From Oxalobacteraceae bacterium UBA7693 (GTDB taxonomy: Bacteria > Pseudomonadota > Gammaproteobacteria > Burkholderiales > Burkholderiaceae_D), in assembly GCA_002482715.1 (NCBI GenBank), contig DLGN01000132.1, forward strand, positions 4,062 to 23,308: a stretch of 19,247 nucleotides of DNA, given 5' to 3'. Shown one piece after another: positions 1 through 6,654 of the stretch (the stretch's first letter is position 1; each line of letters begins with the position of its first letter). The notes beneath the pieces are model-generated. The model saw only the letters and a list, made by a program, of their open reading frames with translations. It did not search any database and was not told where the DNA came from. Both the position numbers and the translations under genes were made by a program.

Positions 1-2
1 TG

Positions 3-890
3 AACACAGGCTTGCGCTATGAGCGCTATAACACAGAATCACGCACGGTCAGTTTATCCACTGCAGCGGCGAATCCAACACTGCCAGTTGGCACTTTGAT
101 TCCTGCGAAAGTAACGAAGAGTGATGATCTCTTAAGTTGGAAATTAGGTACTGTTTACAAAGTTGCTAAAAATGGTCGTTTGTACGGTGTGTATGCAACT
201 TCATTAACGCCGCCAGGTAGTGCGAATTTTTCGCTGAGCAGTGCGGCAAATAATATCAATGGTCCTTTAGCAGATGCACAAAAAACCACCAATTTGGAAC
301 TAGGTACCAAGTGGGATTTGTTAGACAAATCCTTGTCATTGACAGCGGCTTTTTATCGCACCGATAGTACTAATGAAATCGTCCAAGTCGATAGCGTTAC
401 GAATGCCTTTGCCCAATTTGGTAAGCGCCGTGTCGAAGGTGTTGAAATTGGTATCGTTGGACAAATCAATCCAGATTGGCAAGTGACCGCTGGTGCAGCA
501 ACCATGAAGACAAAAGTCTTGCAAGGTTCCACTGGCAACAATGCGGCTGGCGCTGCAACACGTTGGTCACCAGATCTGACAGCGACTTTGTGGAGTAGTT
601 ACAAAATCACGCCTGCGTTCACTATTGGCGGTGGATTGCGTTATACCTCGGAACAAAAGCGTGTGATTGATCCGGCTGCGAATCTGGCGGTGCAAAATAT
701 GCCAAATATCGCATCGAATTGGGTGGCGGATGCCGTCGCGTCTTATCAGGTGAATCGCAATCTTTCTTTGCAGTTCAATGTGGCGAACTTGACGGACAAA
801 GCCTATGTCAATACCTTGAATAACAGTGGCGCACGATACACTGTTGGTACACCTCGTACCTTCTCATTAAGTGCCAATGTCTTGTTCTAA
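3..890 (+). CDS. fiu: TonB-dependent catecholate siderophore receptor, Fiu type (3' part only)
   Basis: This is the C-terminal 295 residues of an outer-membrane, TonB-dependent receptor; the reading frame is open to the left edge, so the true start, signal peptide and plug domain lie outside the window. The sequence is made of alternating beta strands and loops (GLRYERYN, LGTKWDLLD, AAFYRTDSTNEI) and ends in the outer-membrane signature NVANLTDKAYVNTLNN, SGARYTVGTPRTF and a terminal Phe. The final segment closely follows the Fiu/PiuA pattern (a NLxDKxY motif, then an SGxRYTxGxPR motif), a family importing Fe3+-catecholates and some siderophore-like beta-lactams. A ferritin-like gene follows on the same strand, fitting uptake followed by storage, but the terminator at 950 separates the two. 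Receptor class is secure; the Fiu assignment rests on the C-terminus only. Confidence 0.88.
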   Translation, partial: NTGLRYERYNTESRTVSLSTAAANPTLPVGTLIPAKVTKSDDLLSWKLGTVYKVAKNGRLYGVYATSLTPPGSANFSLSSAANNINGPLADAQKTTNLELGTKWDLLDKSLSLTAAFYRTDSTNEIVQVDSVTNAFAQFGKRRVEGVEIGIVGQINPDWQVTAGAATMKTKVLQGSTGNNAAGAATRWSPDLTATLWSSYKITPAFTIGGGLRYTSEQKRVIDPAANLAVQNMPNIASNWVADAVASYQVNRNLSLQFNVANLTDKAYVNTLNNSGARYTVGTPRTFSLSANVLF

Positions 891-949
891 GCATCGCGTG
901 ATGGAAACGATGACTAGTCAGTCTGATTAGTCATTAGTGCATGGATCTT

Positions 950-985
950 AAAGCGCATCATCATTCTGGTGATGCGCTTTTTATT
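950..985 (+). terminator. Rho-independent terminator of the siderophore receptor gene
   Basis: An 11-bp perfect stem (950-960 with 970-980, AAAGCGCATCA) with a 9-nt loop runs straight into a T-rich tail (978-985). It lies 60 bases after the receptor stop codon and so closes that transcript. Confidence 0.85.
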
Positions 986-1107
986 TGCCGGAAGTATTGC
1001 GGATGGCATTCAAAATCGTCATTTTTGTGTATAGTTGTTGAGTCGCGGTGAATCCGCAGATATCGTGATGGCTTATTAGGTTTTTAGGTTTGAATAAGGA
1101 GAAAAAA

Positions 1108-1566
1108 ATGGATGCTATGAAAAAACAAGCTGCAATTGATGCGCTGAATCACATCATGGAATTGGAACTTGCCGGTGTCGTGCGTTACACCCATTATTCT
1201 TTGATGGTGTATGGCTATAACCGTATTCCTATCGTTTCGTGGTTGAAAGGAAATGCGGATGAGAGTTTGGCGCATGCACACAAAGCGGGTGAATTAGTGA
1301 CGCTGCTAGGTGGTCATCCTTCGCTAAAAATCGGTGCATTGCTAGAAACGGAGCAGCATGATATCGGTGATATTTTGCGCGAAAGCTTGGATTTAGAAAC
1401 CACCGCTTTGTCTGCCTATTATGCATTGCTGAAAATTGTCGAAGGTAATTCAGTTCTACTCGAAGAATATGCGCGCGAAATGATCGTCGCCGAAGAGTTG
1501 CATTTAGATGAAGTCAACAAAATGTTGCGTCGCCCTGGCGCTATTGAAGTGTTTGCTGCATCTTAA
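1108..1566 (+). CDS. Ferritin-like / bacterioferritin-family protein
   Basis: This 152-residue all-helical protein belongs to the ferritin-like superfamily and is probably an iron storage or oxidation protein in the cytoplasm. Four helices carry the expected acidic and histidine positions: ELELAGVVRY near residue 20, DESLAHAHKAGEL near 50, DLETTALSAYY near 97 and MIVAEELH near 130, the last resembling the E-E-x-H motif of diiron carboxylate sites. Length matches bacterioferritins (about 155 residues), but the second helix is spaced differently from classical E. coli Bfr, so ferroxidase and haem binding cannot be assumed. The ATG at 1108 is chosen because AAGGAG (1096-1101) sits six bases upstream; the in-frame TTG at 1090 lacks such a site. 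It has its own terminator and is probably monocistronic. No Fur box was seen upstream. Confidence 0.87.
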   Translation: MDAMKKQAAIDALNHIMELELAGVVRYTHYSLMVYGYNRIPIVSWLKGNADESLAHAHKAGELVTLLGGHPSLKIGALLETEQHDIGDILRESLDLETTALSAYYALLKIVEGNSVLLEEYAREMIVAEELHLDEVNKMLRRPGAIEVFAAS

Positions 1567-1579
1567 TCGTGTATCGCTA

Positions 1580-1612
1580 AGTCGGGCTGCTAAGCCCGAC
1601 TCTTGTTTTCTT
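1580..1612 (+). terminator. Rho-independent terminator of the ferritin-like gene
   Basis: A 9-bp perfect GC-rich stem (1580-1588 with 1593-1601, AGTCGGGCT) with a GCTA loop is followed by the T-rich tail TCTTGTTTTCTTC. It begins 14 bases after the stop codon. Confidence 0.88.
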
Positions 1613-1755
1613 CTCCTCCATCATTGACGTTAAACCGCTTATTCGATGTCGCCAGAACATCATCGAATGCTGTCTAAGAATGTGCTTAGGCGGCAAGCCG
1701 CGGGAGCTAGGAAATTAAGCAAGCACATCGATTCGCTTGATAGCTGACTGATTAA

Positions 1756-1782
1756 TTGACATGAACCGTGAGCACATACAAT
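1756..1782 (+). promoter_or_regulatory. Possible promoter of the hcp gene
   Basis: A consensus -35 (TTGACA, 1756-1761) precedes a TACAAT -10 (1777-1782) with a short 15-base spacer. The hcp ATG at 1803 follows, with GAGGAA (1791-1796) as ribosome site, so the leader would be very short. The 150 bases before it hold only small hairpins (gcggc/gccgc at 1690-1701 inside tgtgctt/aagcaca at 1681-1727) with no T-run. The spacer length makes this tentative. Confidence 0.4.
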
Positions 1783-1802
1783 CTTAATATGAGGAATATT
1801 CA

Positions 1803-2372
1803 ATGGATTTAATTTTGTTGCAGCCCGGTAATGCAGAAATGTTCGGCGGCTTGATGGATGGCGCTGATGATAATCCTGTCTTAACGCAAGATGGCAGAGA
1901 AAGTGGTGATATCAAGTTTGCTCAATGCATTGAATTGGTGTCGCTGCATCAAGGAATGAAACAACAGATCACGACAGACCCAAGTAACTTGGCGCGTACT
2001 TCAGGTCGCCCGGTTATTACCGAATTTACCTGCGTGAAATATGTCGATAAAACTTCGGTGAAGTTATATGAATATTGTCTGCGTGCACAAGCGCTTAGTA
2101 ATGATGAAAAAAGTCCAACCAAGATTTTTATCTTACGCAAATCGAATGAGAAGTTCGCTGTCTTGATGACGATTGAATTACGTGACGCCATCATCAGCGA
2201 GATTCAGTTTCAATCACACCCAAACGATATGCCGACGGAACAATTTAAACTAAACTTCACCGAAATTTTATGGACTTATTCCGTACAAGGCGCTGACAAA
2301 GCGAACCTTGGTAATTTCAATTCTGGGTGGAGTATTGCGCACAATCGACCAATTGACCAATTGCGCAGTTGA
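1803..2372 (+). CDS. hcp: Type VI secretion tube protein, Hcp family
   Basis: Hcp hexamers stack into the inner tube of the type VI secretion machine, are secreted, and can carry effectors in their lumen. Family features include the N-terminal MDLILLQPG, the central VSLHQGM, the segment TEFTCVKYVDKTSVKLYEYCL matching the conserved strand block, and the C-terminal PTEQFKLNFTEILWTYSVQG, a near-standard Hcp ending. At 189 residues it is slightly longer than the usual 160-170, mainly through an N-terminal insertion (about residues 10-35) and a short tail after WTY. No other type VI gene (tssA-M, vgrG, PAAR, clpV) is in the window, so this is an orphan copy, presumably serving a cluster elsewhere. 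GAGGAA at 1791-1796 supports this start. There is no obvious effector domain at the C-terminus. Confidence 0.85.
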   Translation: MDLILLQPGNAEMFGGLMDGADDNPVLTQDGRESGDIKFAQCIELVSLHQGMKQQITTDPSNLARTSGRPVITEFTCVKYVDKTSVKLYEYCLRAQALSNDEKSPTKIFILRKSNEKFAVLMTIELRDAIISEIQFQSHPNDMPTEQFKLNFTEILWTYSVQGADKANLGNFNSGWSIAHNRPIDQLRS

Positions 2373-2420
2373 CTGATTGACCTAGACCTCGGGATGCATG
2401 CAATTTTGGGTTTGCCTATT

Positions 2421-2708
2421 TCAACTGAGTTTTGACGAAAGTAGGCGTTTTCTTAGCAAGGACCCGATGAGAAAAGTGAGACCCAAGCTCAGTGCGCTTA
2501 CCAGCAGATAAATCAGACTTGCATTCAGCAGACCTAGGTAGGTATGTGCCGTAAAGAATGCGTTGATATGAATAAAGAATCCGCAGATCATCCAAGGTAT
2601 GGCGGGGAGTGGTTTGTTGAGCCATGATTGACGCTGATGGCATAGATAAATCAGTCCATTGGCGATGATCACACTAAGTAGAAATATCGTTGTTGCGAGT
2701 TGGCTCAT
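2421..2708 (-). CDS. Small inner-membrane protein, family not recognised
   Basis: This 95-residue hydrophobic protein has three likely membrane segments: about residues 4-22, 35-55 and 58-85. A short polar loop, CHQRQSWLNKPLP, links the first two, and the tail LLRKRLLSSKLS is basic and probably cytoplasmic. The start at 2708 (MSQLATT) is preferred over the upstream ATG at 2741 because GGAAGAG lies four bases before it on the minus strand. It begins 95 bases after the DUF2325 gene on the same strand and may be the last gene of the hemP operon. Small three-helix proteins of this sort (for example DUF3325-like) often accompany TonB siderophore receptors, but that link is only a suggestion. Confidence 0.6.
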   Translation of the reverse strand: MSQLATTIFLLSVIIANGLIYLCHQRQSWLNKPLPAIPWMICGFFIHINAFFTAHTYLGLLNASLIYLLVSALSLGLTFLIGSLLRKRLLSSKLS

Positions 2709-2803
2709 GTGTCTCTTCCCGTGCAATATCGTGCAATTCATTCGTTTTATGCTGGTAGGGTGCGAGCTACCAGCGGCTATGAAATTGAGTAGTGAGCGAG
2801 GCC

Positions 2804-4063
2804 TTAAGATGTGGGGCTACTATGTTCTTCTTTTTGCCCAGGTTCCAATTCCTCAGACGCTTGTTCCAGACCGCGTGCCAGTGATGAGACGCTAGGATTC
2901 TCAACGAACACGCAGCGTTTGCCGTTACGTTTGCAAAATTCTTTGACACGCCAATACGCATTGTGACTAATGCAGCCAGTTTGGCAGATCACCAAGTCAG
3001 CAGCAGCGAGACTGCTATCTAGCAGACTTTGACTATCTTCCATGCCACCATCGTGATGTGCAAAGCGGCCACCCACGCGCTCAATTAAATCGCGGTAACT
3101 AGCAACATTGCCGCTACGACCGCCAACACATAAAACATTTTTTTGTTGTAGTTGAATCGCAATCGGAATCGTTCGATGATGTTTATTCTCGACGGATTTC
3201 ACCTCTTGCACTTGGTGCTGTTCAGTCTGCTCAGCATGCTGAGCGGTTCGTCGAGTTGCGGACAGCAGTTGATGCTTGAGTTCGCGCACCAATTGTTCCA
3301 ACTCCTGTTGACGCGATATCATTTGTTCGATTTTTTGTTGTAAACGTTGGCGGCTAGCTAATTCTGGAACTGTATTTTTGAGCGCTTGTAAATCCGTATT
3401 GAGATAAGCGATGACGCTTTCTTTGCCAATATTTTCAGCCCGCAGTTGCACGATGGTTTGCTGTAACTGTTCAATCTCATGTGCCTTCTCTTGGATATGA
3501 CGTGTTTGCCGTTCTTGTTGCCGCGCCATCTCGCGACCAAGTATCGCGTTCTCTTCTAATAAGGCATTAAATCTGACAATATCAGCACGCACCGTTGCGC
3601 CTGCCTGATGTTGCAGCATGTGCATATCGCGGCACATGCCTTCTTGTATGCTGTAGTCACACAAAGGATGGGTTAAGCCAGCCCAGAATGCGCCAGCCAC
3701 GTCACCCTGATAAATTGCATCAACCCAGAGTTGCACCAGTGCTTCGCGGGTCTTCGCGATGCGGAAGCGTTTGATGGTTAGCGCATAGCGTTGATCCAAA
3801 TCTTCTTGCAAGATCTCGGAAACCCGGTTGCGCTGACTGCATTCAGCGATTGCACCAACATGGATTTCATAATCGTCTGCCTGCATACTGCCGCCCAAAG
3901 CTTTGCTAATCAGACGACGTAATACCGCCAGCGGAATGCAAACGCCGATGATAGGACAATGCGTATCGCGCGATAAATCCCATAAGCGACGACGGCGCGA
4001 TCCGGCTGAAGACGACTTGGTGGCAGATTCGTTCTTGGCAGAAGAGCTATGTTTTTCGCACAT
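2804..4063 (-). CDS. DUF2325 domain protein with central coiled coil
   Basis: This 419-residue protein of unknown biochemical role has three visible parts. Residues 27-160 are a helical domain with conserved cysteines and histidines (LWDLSRDTHCPIIGVC, Cys36 and Cys42; LTHPLC; CRDMHMLQHQAGA). Residues about 165-300 are a long Glu/Gln/Arg-rich coiled coil. Residues 306-400 are the DUF2325 Rossmann-like domain (VLCVGGRSGN, then FAHHDGGMEDSQ, DLVICQTGCISHNAYWRVK, CVFVENPSVSSLARGL). I recognise this architecture from betaproteobacterial homologues. The Cys/His positions could bind metal or haem, which would suit its place downstream of hemP; that is inference. ATG 4063 is preferred because AGGAG precedes it; the frame is open to 4159 but would overlap the upstream gene. 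It starts 37 bases after the 82-residue gene, consistent with one transcript. Confidence 0.85.
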   Translation of the reverse strand: MCEKHSSSAKNESATKSSSAGSRRRRLWDLSRDTHCPIIGVCIPLAVLRRLISKALGGSMQADDYEIHVGAIAECSQRNRVSEILQEDLDQRYALTIKRFRIAKTREALVQLWVDAIYQGDVAGAFWAGLTHPLCDYSIQEGMCRDMHMLQHQAGATVRADIVRFNALLEENAILGREMARQQERQTRHIQEKAHEIEQLQQTIVQLRAENIGKESVIAYLNTDLQALKNTVPELASRQRLQQKIEQMISRQQELEQLVRELKHQLLSATRRTAQHAEQTEQHQVQEVKSVENKHHRTIPIAIQLQQKNVLCVGGRSGNVASYRDLIERVGGRFAHHDGGMEDSQSLLDSSLAAADLVICQTGCISHNAYWRVKEFCKRNGKRCVFVENPSVSSLARGLEQASEELEPGQKEEHSSPTS

Positions 4064-4100
4064 GATGAAACTCCTGATGTTGATGACACTTGGTGGAAAC

Positions 4101-4349
4101 TTAGTGGAAAGTATGTGGTGAATCGTGACTCTTTTGCTCAGGCGTAAAGCTTTGTGCATGTTCTATCGTGGACTGCGCTTGTGCGACCATCTTGGATAAC
4201 TCTGCAAAAGCCGTCAGATCTAGTCTCAGAGAAATTGACTGCAGGCTCAGGTGCACAACACCACATTCCGGGCAAATCATGATTTCGCCAATTTTGCTAT
4301 TGGCAATACTTATATGTTGGCAGGCATTATTTTTCATATTCGATGTCAT
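4101..4349 (-). CDS. Small putative zinc-binding protein, unrecognised
   Basis: This is an 82-residue soluble protein. The N-terminal half has Cys10-x-His12 and then Cys26-Pro-Glu-Cys29-x3-His33 (ICPECGVVHLSL), a half zinc-ribbon arrangement. The second half (SLRLDLTAFAELSKMVAQAQSTIEHAQ) looks like one amphipathic helix, followed by a polar His-rich tail. The start at 4349 is chosen because its ATG overlaps the TGA of the preceding gene (ATGA), typical of translational coupling; no strong Shine-Dalgarno site is seen, as expected for a coupled gene. A second ATG at 4337 is possible. It probably works with the DUF2325 protein encoded 37 bases downstream, since they share a transcript, but its function is unknown. 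Confidence 0.65.
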   Translation of the reverse strand: MTSNMKNNACQHISIANSKIGEIMICPECGVVHLSLQSISLRLDLTAFAELSKMVAQAQSTIEHAQSFTPEQKSHDSPHTFH

Positions 4350-4657
4350 TCGCTTAGGCTGATAGAAAGCGCTTGGATGGTTTGTGATGGCGCGATGGTC
4401 TGCCAAGAAAAAGCGTTCGCACTGTCGTGATCCTCGTACCGATCAATGCGCAAGGCAGGGTGTGGAAAGTGTGAAATTGTTGATGGATGATTTGCTCCAA
4501 TCGGCAAGCGAACATCATGCGTGTGCAGGGTGATCTTTATTGCGCTGCGTGCGGGCATTTGGCCGCGTTGCTCAAATCTTCCTTGGCCTGAGTTGGTCGT
4601 GATGGTGCGCGATTGCTCATCGAACAGTGCACGAACAATGCTTGCTTTGCAATGCAT
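4346..4657 (-). CDS. Hypothetical protein, 103 residues, in the hemP-DUF2325 string
   Basis: I do not recognise this protein. It has no signal peptide or membrane segment. The N-terminus MHCKASIVRALFDEQSRTI reads like the start of a small soluble fold, and the middle (KITLHTHDVRLPIGANHP, FPHPALRIDRYED) has several histidines and alternating hydrophobic residues suggesting beta strands. The start at 4657 is supported by GGAG seven bases upstream; the open frame continues to 4771 but that extension is a low-complexity Leu-rich stretch with no ribosome site. Its stop overlaps the next start by ATGA, the best evidence that both are real. It lies 164 bases after hemP with no clear terminator between. 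Confidence 0.6.
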   Translation of the reverse strand: MHCKASIVRALFDEQSRTITTNSGQGRFEQRGQMPARSAIKITLHTHDVRLPIGANHPSTISHFPHPALRIDRYEDHDSANAFSWQTIAPSQTIQALSISLSE

Positions 4658-4821
4658 AGTGTCTCCACATAAGTGGCACTGGCTGGCGATGACTGGCTGG
4701 TGCTTTAAAAATATAAAACGGATGAGGGAAAACGAAGTAATTAGGTGCAACAACAATAAGTGCAACAACAAAAAAATAATAATGCAATCTGCATCTGAAA
4801 TTTTGAGAGAAAATCCCGTAG

Positions 4822-5007
4822 TTATTTAGTCAGAATCAGTTTTCCCATTGATGTACAACGCAATCGATACACCATGCCTTGGTGTTCAATTTCGATTTCT
4901 TGATGCCCTTGTAAAATATCTCGACTATGCAAGCGCAATGGCGCGGCGACTGCTGATGCTGGTTTCAGTAGAGCGGGACTGGTTTGGCTAGATTCTGTGA
5001 GGTTCAT
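4822..5007 (-). CDS. hemP: Hemin uptake protein HemP
   Basis: HemP is a small protein found beside haem and siderophore uptake genes and regulated by Fur; in Burkholderia it acts in haem uptake control. The C-terminal half (RLHSRDILQGHQEIEIEHQG, then VYRLRCTSMGKLILTK) carries the whole family signature: S-R-x-L/I-L-x-G, I-x-H-x-G-x-x-Y-R-L-R and the terminal GKLILTK. I take the start at 5007 (61 residues) rather than the upstream ATG at 5043, because the -10 hexamer of the promoter (5042-5047) overlaps that upstream ATG, placing the transcript start near 5035. Neither start has a convincing Shine-Dalgarno site. It is the first gene of a leftward string of five. Confidence 0.85.
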   Translation of the reverse strand: MNLTESSQTSPALLKPASAVAAPLRLHSRDILQGHQEIEIEHQGMVYRLRCTSMGKLILTK

Positions 5008-5041
5008 ACAAAACGGATCATTTAAGTTAATCAATGAATTC

Positions 5042-5071
5042 ATTATAAATGCGAATCATTCTCATTTACAA
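5042..5071 (-). promoter_or_regulatory. Fur-controlled promoter of hemP
   Basis: On the minus strand TTGTAA (5066-5071) and a perfect TATAAT (5042-5047) are 18 bases apart. The spacer is filled by a 9-1-9 inverted repeat, plus-strand AATGCGAAT-C-ATTCTCATT (5048-5066), matching 8 of 9 between its arms and close to the classical GATAATGATAATCATTATC Fur box. Iron-loaded Fur bound here would block polymerase. It lies 162 bases upstream of the divergent peptidase and could influence that gene too. Confidence 0.85.
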
Positions 5072-5227
5072 GTGAAATTTGATGCTTTCTACTTTGCCTA
5101 TGACACAGCTTTGTTTGAACCTTGCAAAAGGGTTGAACGGTTAATTTTTGTTATTGAATCGAGATCGATAGATTTGATTCGCTACTTCGCTTAGACTCGC
5201 TCTCTCAAACACAGGCAAGATATTAAA

Positions 5228-6010
5228 ATGATGCGCAACAAGTTACTCTTATGGCAGGCAGATGTTCCCGATGCGCGAGATCATATGTTTCGGGCTTCAG
5301 TAGTCGATTTGCCATCACGGATCGACTTGCGGCGCGATTGCCCGCCGGTATTCGATCAAGGTGAGCGCATTGGTAGCTGCACTGCGAATGCGGTCTGCCA
5401 TGCCTTTCGGTTTAATTTATTACGTGAAGCCAGATTGTCAGAACAAGCCGCGCCAAAATATCTTCCTTCGCGCTTGTTTTTGCATTACAACGCAAGGGCC
5501 TTGGCCGGCATGCATCTGGAAAATAAAGGTGCACAAATTCGCGATGCGATGAAGAGTGTGGCCAAGCATGGTATTTGTCGTGAGCGAAGTTGGCCCTATC
5601 GTGCGCACCGATATGCAGAGCTGCCAACGGATACCGCTTATCAGCAAGCTTTGCGCTTTCAAAGTATTGCTTATCAACGTGTGCAACACGATTTAATCGA
5701 ACTGAAAGAATGCTTGGCAGAAGGATTTCCGTTTGTATTTGGCTTGACTGTATATAGCGCTTTCACTAGCGCGTCTATGCAAGCACGTGGTGTTTTAGCA
5801 CTGCCAAAAAAAGAGGAAGAAAAAATTGGTGGTCATGCCGTGCTAGCGGTTGGATACAACGATGCGACCCAAAGATTTCTCATCATGAATTCGTGGGGCG
5901 AGAGCTGGGGACAAGGAGGTTATTTCAGCGTCCCTTACGATTATGTGATGCAAGAAAAAATGGCGAGAGATTTTTGGACTTTGCGCGCGGTTGAGAATGA
6001 TGCAGCGTAA
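5228..6010 (+). CDS. C1 (papain-family) cysteine peptidase
   Basis: This 260-residue protein has the papain catalytic set: oxyanion Gln44 in FDQGERIGSC, nucleophile Cys51, His203 in GGHAVLAVGY and Asn221 in MNSWGESWGQGGYF. The N-terminus (LLLWQADVPDARDHMF, then LPSRIDLRRDCPPVFDQ) goes almost directly into the mature fold: there is no signal peptide and no room for an inhibitory propeptide, so it looks cytoplasmic, or exported by a route not visible here. Bacterial C1 proteins of this compact kind are common but poorly characterised. The start is 5228 or the adjacent ATG at 5231; only a weak AAGA is upstream. It diverges from hemP across a 220-bp region holding the Fur promoter. No other peptidase or inhibitor gene is adjacent. 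Confidence 0.85.
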   Translation: MMRNKLLLWQADVPDARDHMFRASVVDLPSRIDLRRDCPPVFDQGERIGSCTANAVCHAFRFNLLREARLSEQAAPKYLPSRLFLHYNARALAGMHLENKGAQIRDAMKSVAKHGICRERSWPYRAHRYAELPTDTAYQQALRFQSIAYQRVQHDLIELKECLAEGFPFVFGLTVYSAFTSASMQARGVLALPKKEEEKIGGHAVLAVGYNDATQRFLIMNSWGESWGQGGYFSVPYDYVMQEKMARDFWTLRAVENDAA

Positions 6011-6152
6011 TGGAAATCCTCAATAGGAATACTCAAAATGGCGCTGGCAAGAGCCTGTCCTCGAATGCTTGAGTCGGGTGCGTGGAACCGAAGGCTGCGC
6101 AATTGCTCGACGAGGTGAACACAACAACGCCAGCCTCTGTTTTGTGTAAACC

Positions 6153-6247
6153 AAAATAAAAAGGCACCCTATCTATTTCTTCATCTAAGTGCCTCAAGGC
6201 TGGACATGCTCGAACAGTCCATAGATGACGATTGACAGATAGGGTGC
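6153..6247 (-). ncRNA. Branched RNA structure ending in a terminator-like T-run
   Basis: An 11-bp perfect outer stem (6164-6174 with 6237-6247) encloses a second stem (6182-6187 with 6222-6227), which in turn holds two hairpins (6191-6193/6198-6200 with a TCAA loop, and 6201-6205/6217-6221). Read on the minus strand the outer stem is followed at once by CCTTTTTATTTT, as in an intrinsic terminator; the plus strand has no T-run. It could be the 3' end of a minus-strand transcript starting at the cobalamin riboswitch. I recognise no known RNA family. Confidence 0.5.
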
Positions 6248-6535
6248 GGCGAAGAAAGCTGTGTTAGTTCTGATACGGTTTTATACCTCAGAAAGTAAAC
6301 GTGCCATTTGCAGAAAACGACGCAATTAGCGCATAAAACATGACGTAATAAAGTGACTAAACTGCCGGAATGAATTTCGATAAAGTCGATCAATGCAAAA
6401 AGCATTTTTAAGAAATTTCTTCTGATCTTCTCAATTATTCCGTACATGAATAAGTTGAAAACAAACTAGCCATAAGCAAATAAGAAGCAAACAACAAGCC
6501 AAATAACCAGTTGGAAAAAGCGTATCGATCGACGT

Positions 6536-6569
6536 AAAAAATCATCCGTCACGCACCGTCCGTACGTGA
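6536..6569 (-). terminator. Weak terminator-like hairpin downstream of the riboswitch
   Basis: On the minus strand an 8-bp stem with one G-T pair (6549-6556 with 6562-6569, outer half TCACG/CGTGA) is followed after seven bases by TTTTTT (6536-6541). An extra ATC/GAT pairing across a small internal loop would bring the stem next to the T-run. It lies about 85 bases after the riboswitch and could be its expression platform. Confidence 0.4.
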
Positions 6570-6654
6570 TCAGATCTAAGAGGAACTCAACAGAAAGCTG
6601 TATTGAATGTTGAACACTTTCAAACACGGCCTTCCGCAGTGTTTCTATTGAGAT

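Noticed and set aside
1681..1727. Nested small inverted repeats upstream of hcp, considered as a CRISPR-like or mobile-element end
   Set aside because: Single occurrence, short arms (5 and 7 bp), no repeated spacers, no target duplication; probably chance or a weak leader hairpin.
2659..2895. 78-codon plus-strand frame between the small membrane protein and DUF2325 genes
   Set aside because: It lies antisense to the operon and across two gene ends; no family resemblance.
4658..4771. Leu-rich N-terminal extension of the 103-residue gene that looks like a signal or membrane segment
   Set aside because: It comes from a low-complexity AAC/AAT-rich plus strand (gtgcaacaacaa repeated) and has no ribosome site, whereas GGAG precedes the internal ATG at 4657.
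6181..6447. 88-codon minus-strand frame downstream of the cobalamin riboswitch
   Set aside because: No ribosome site, no recognisable family, an odd composition, and its 3' end lies inside the branched RNA structure. It is the only candidate target of the riboswitch, so it deserves a homology search, but I cannot support it as a gene.
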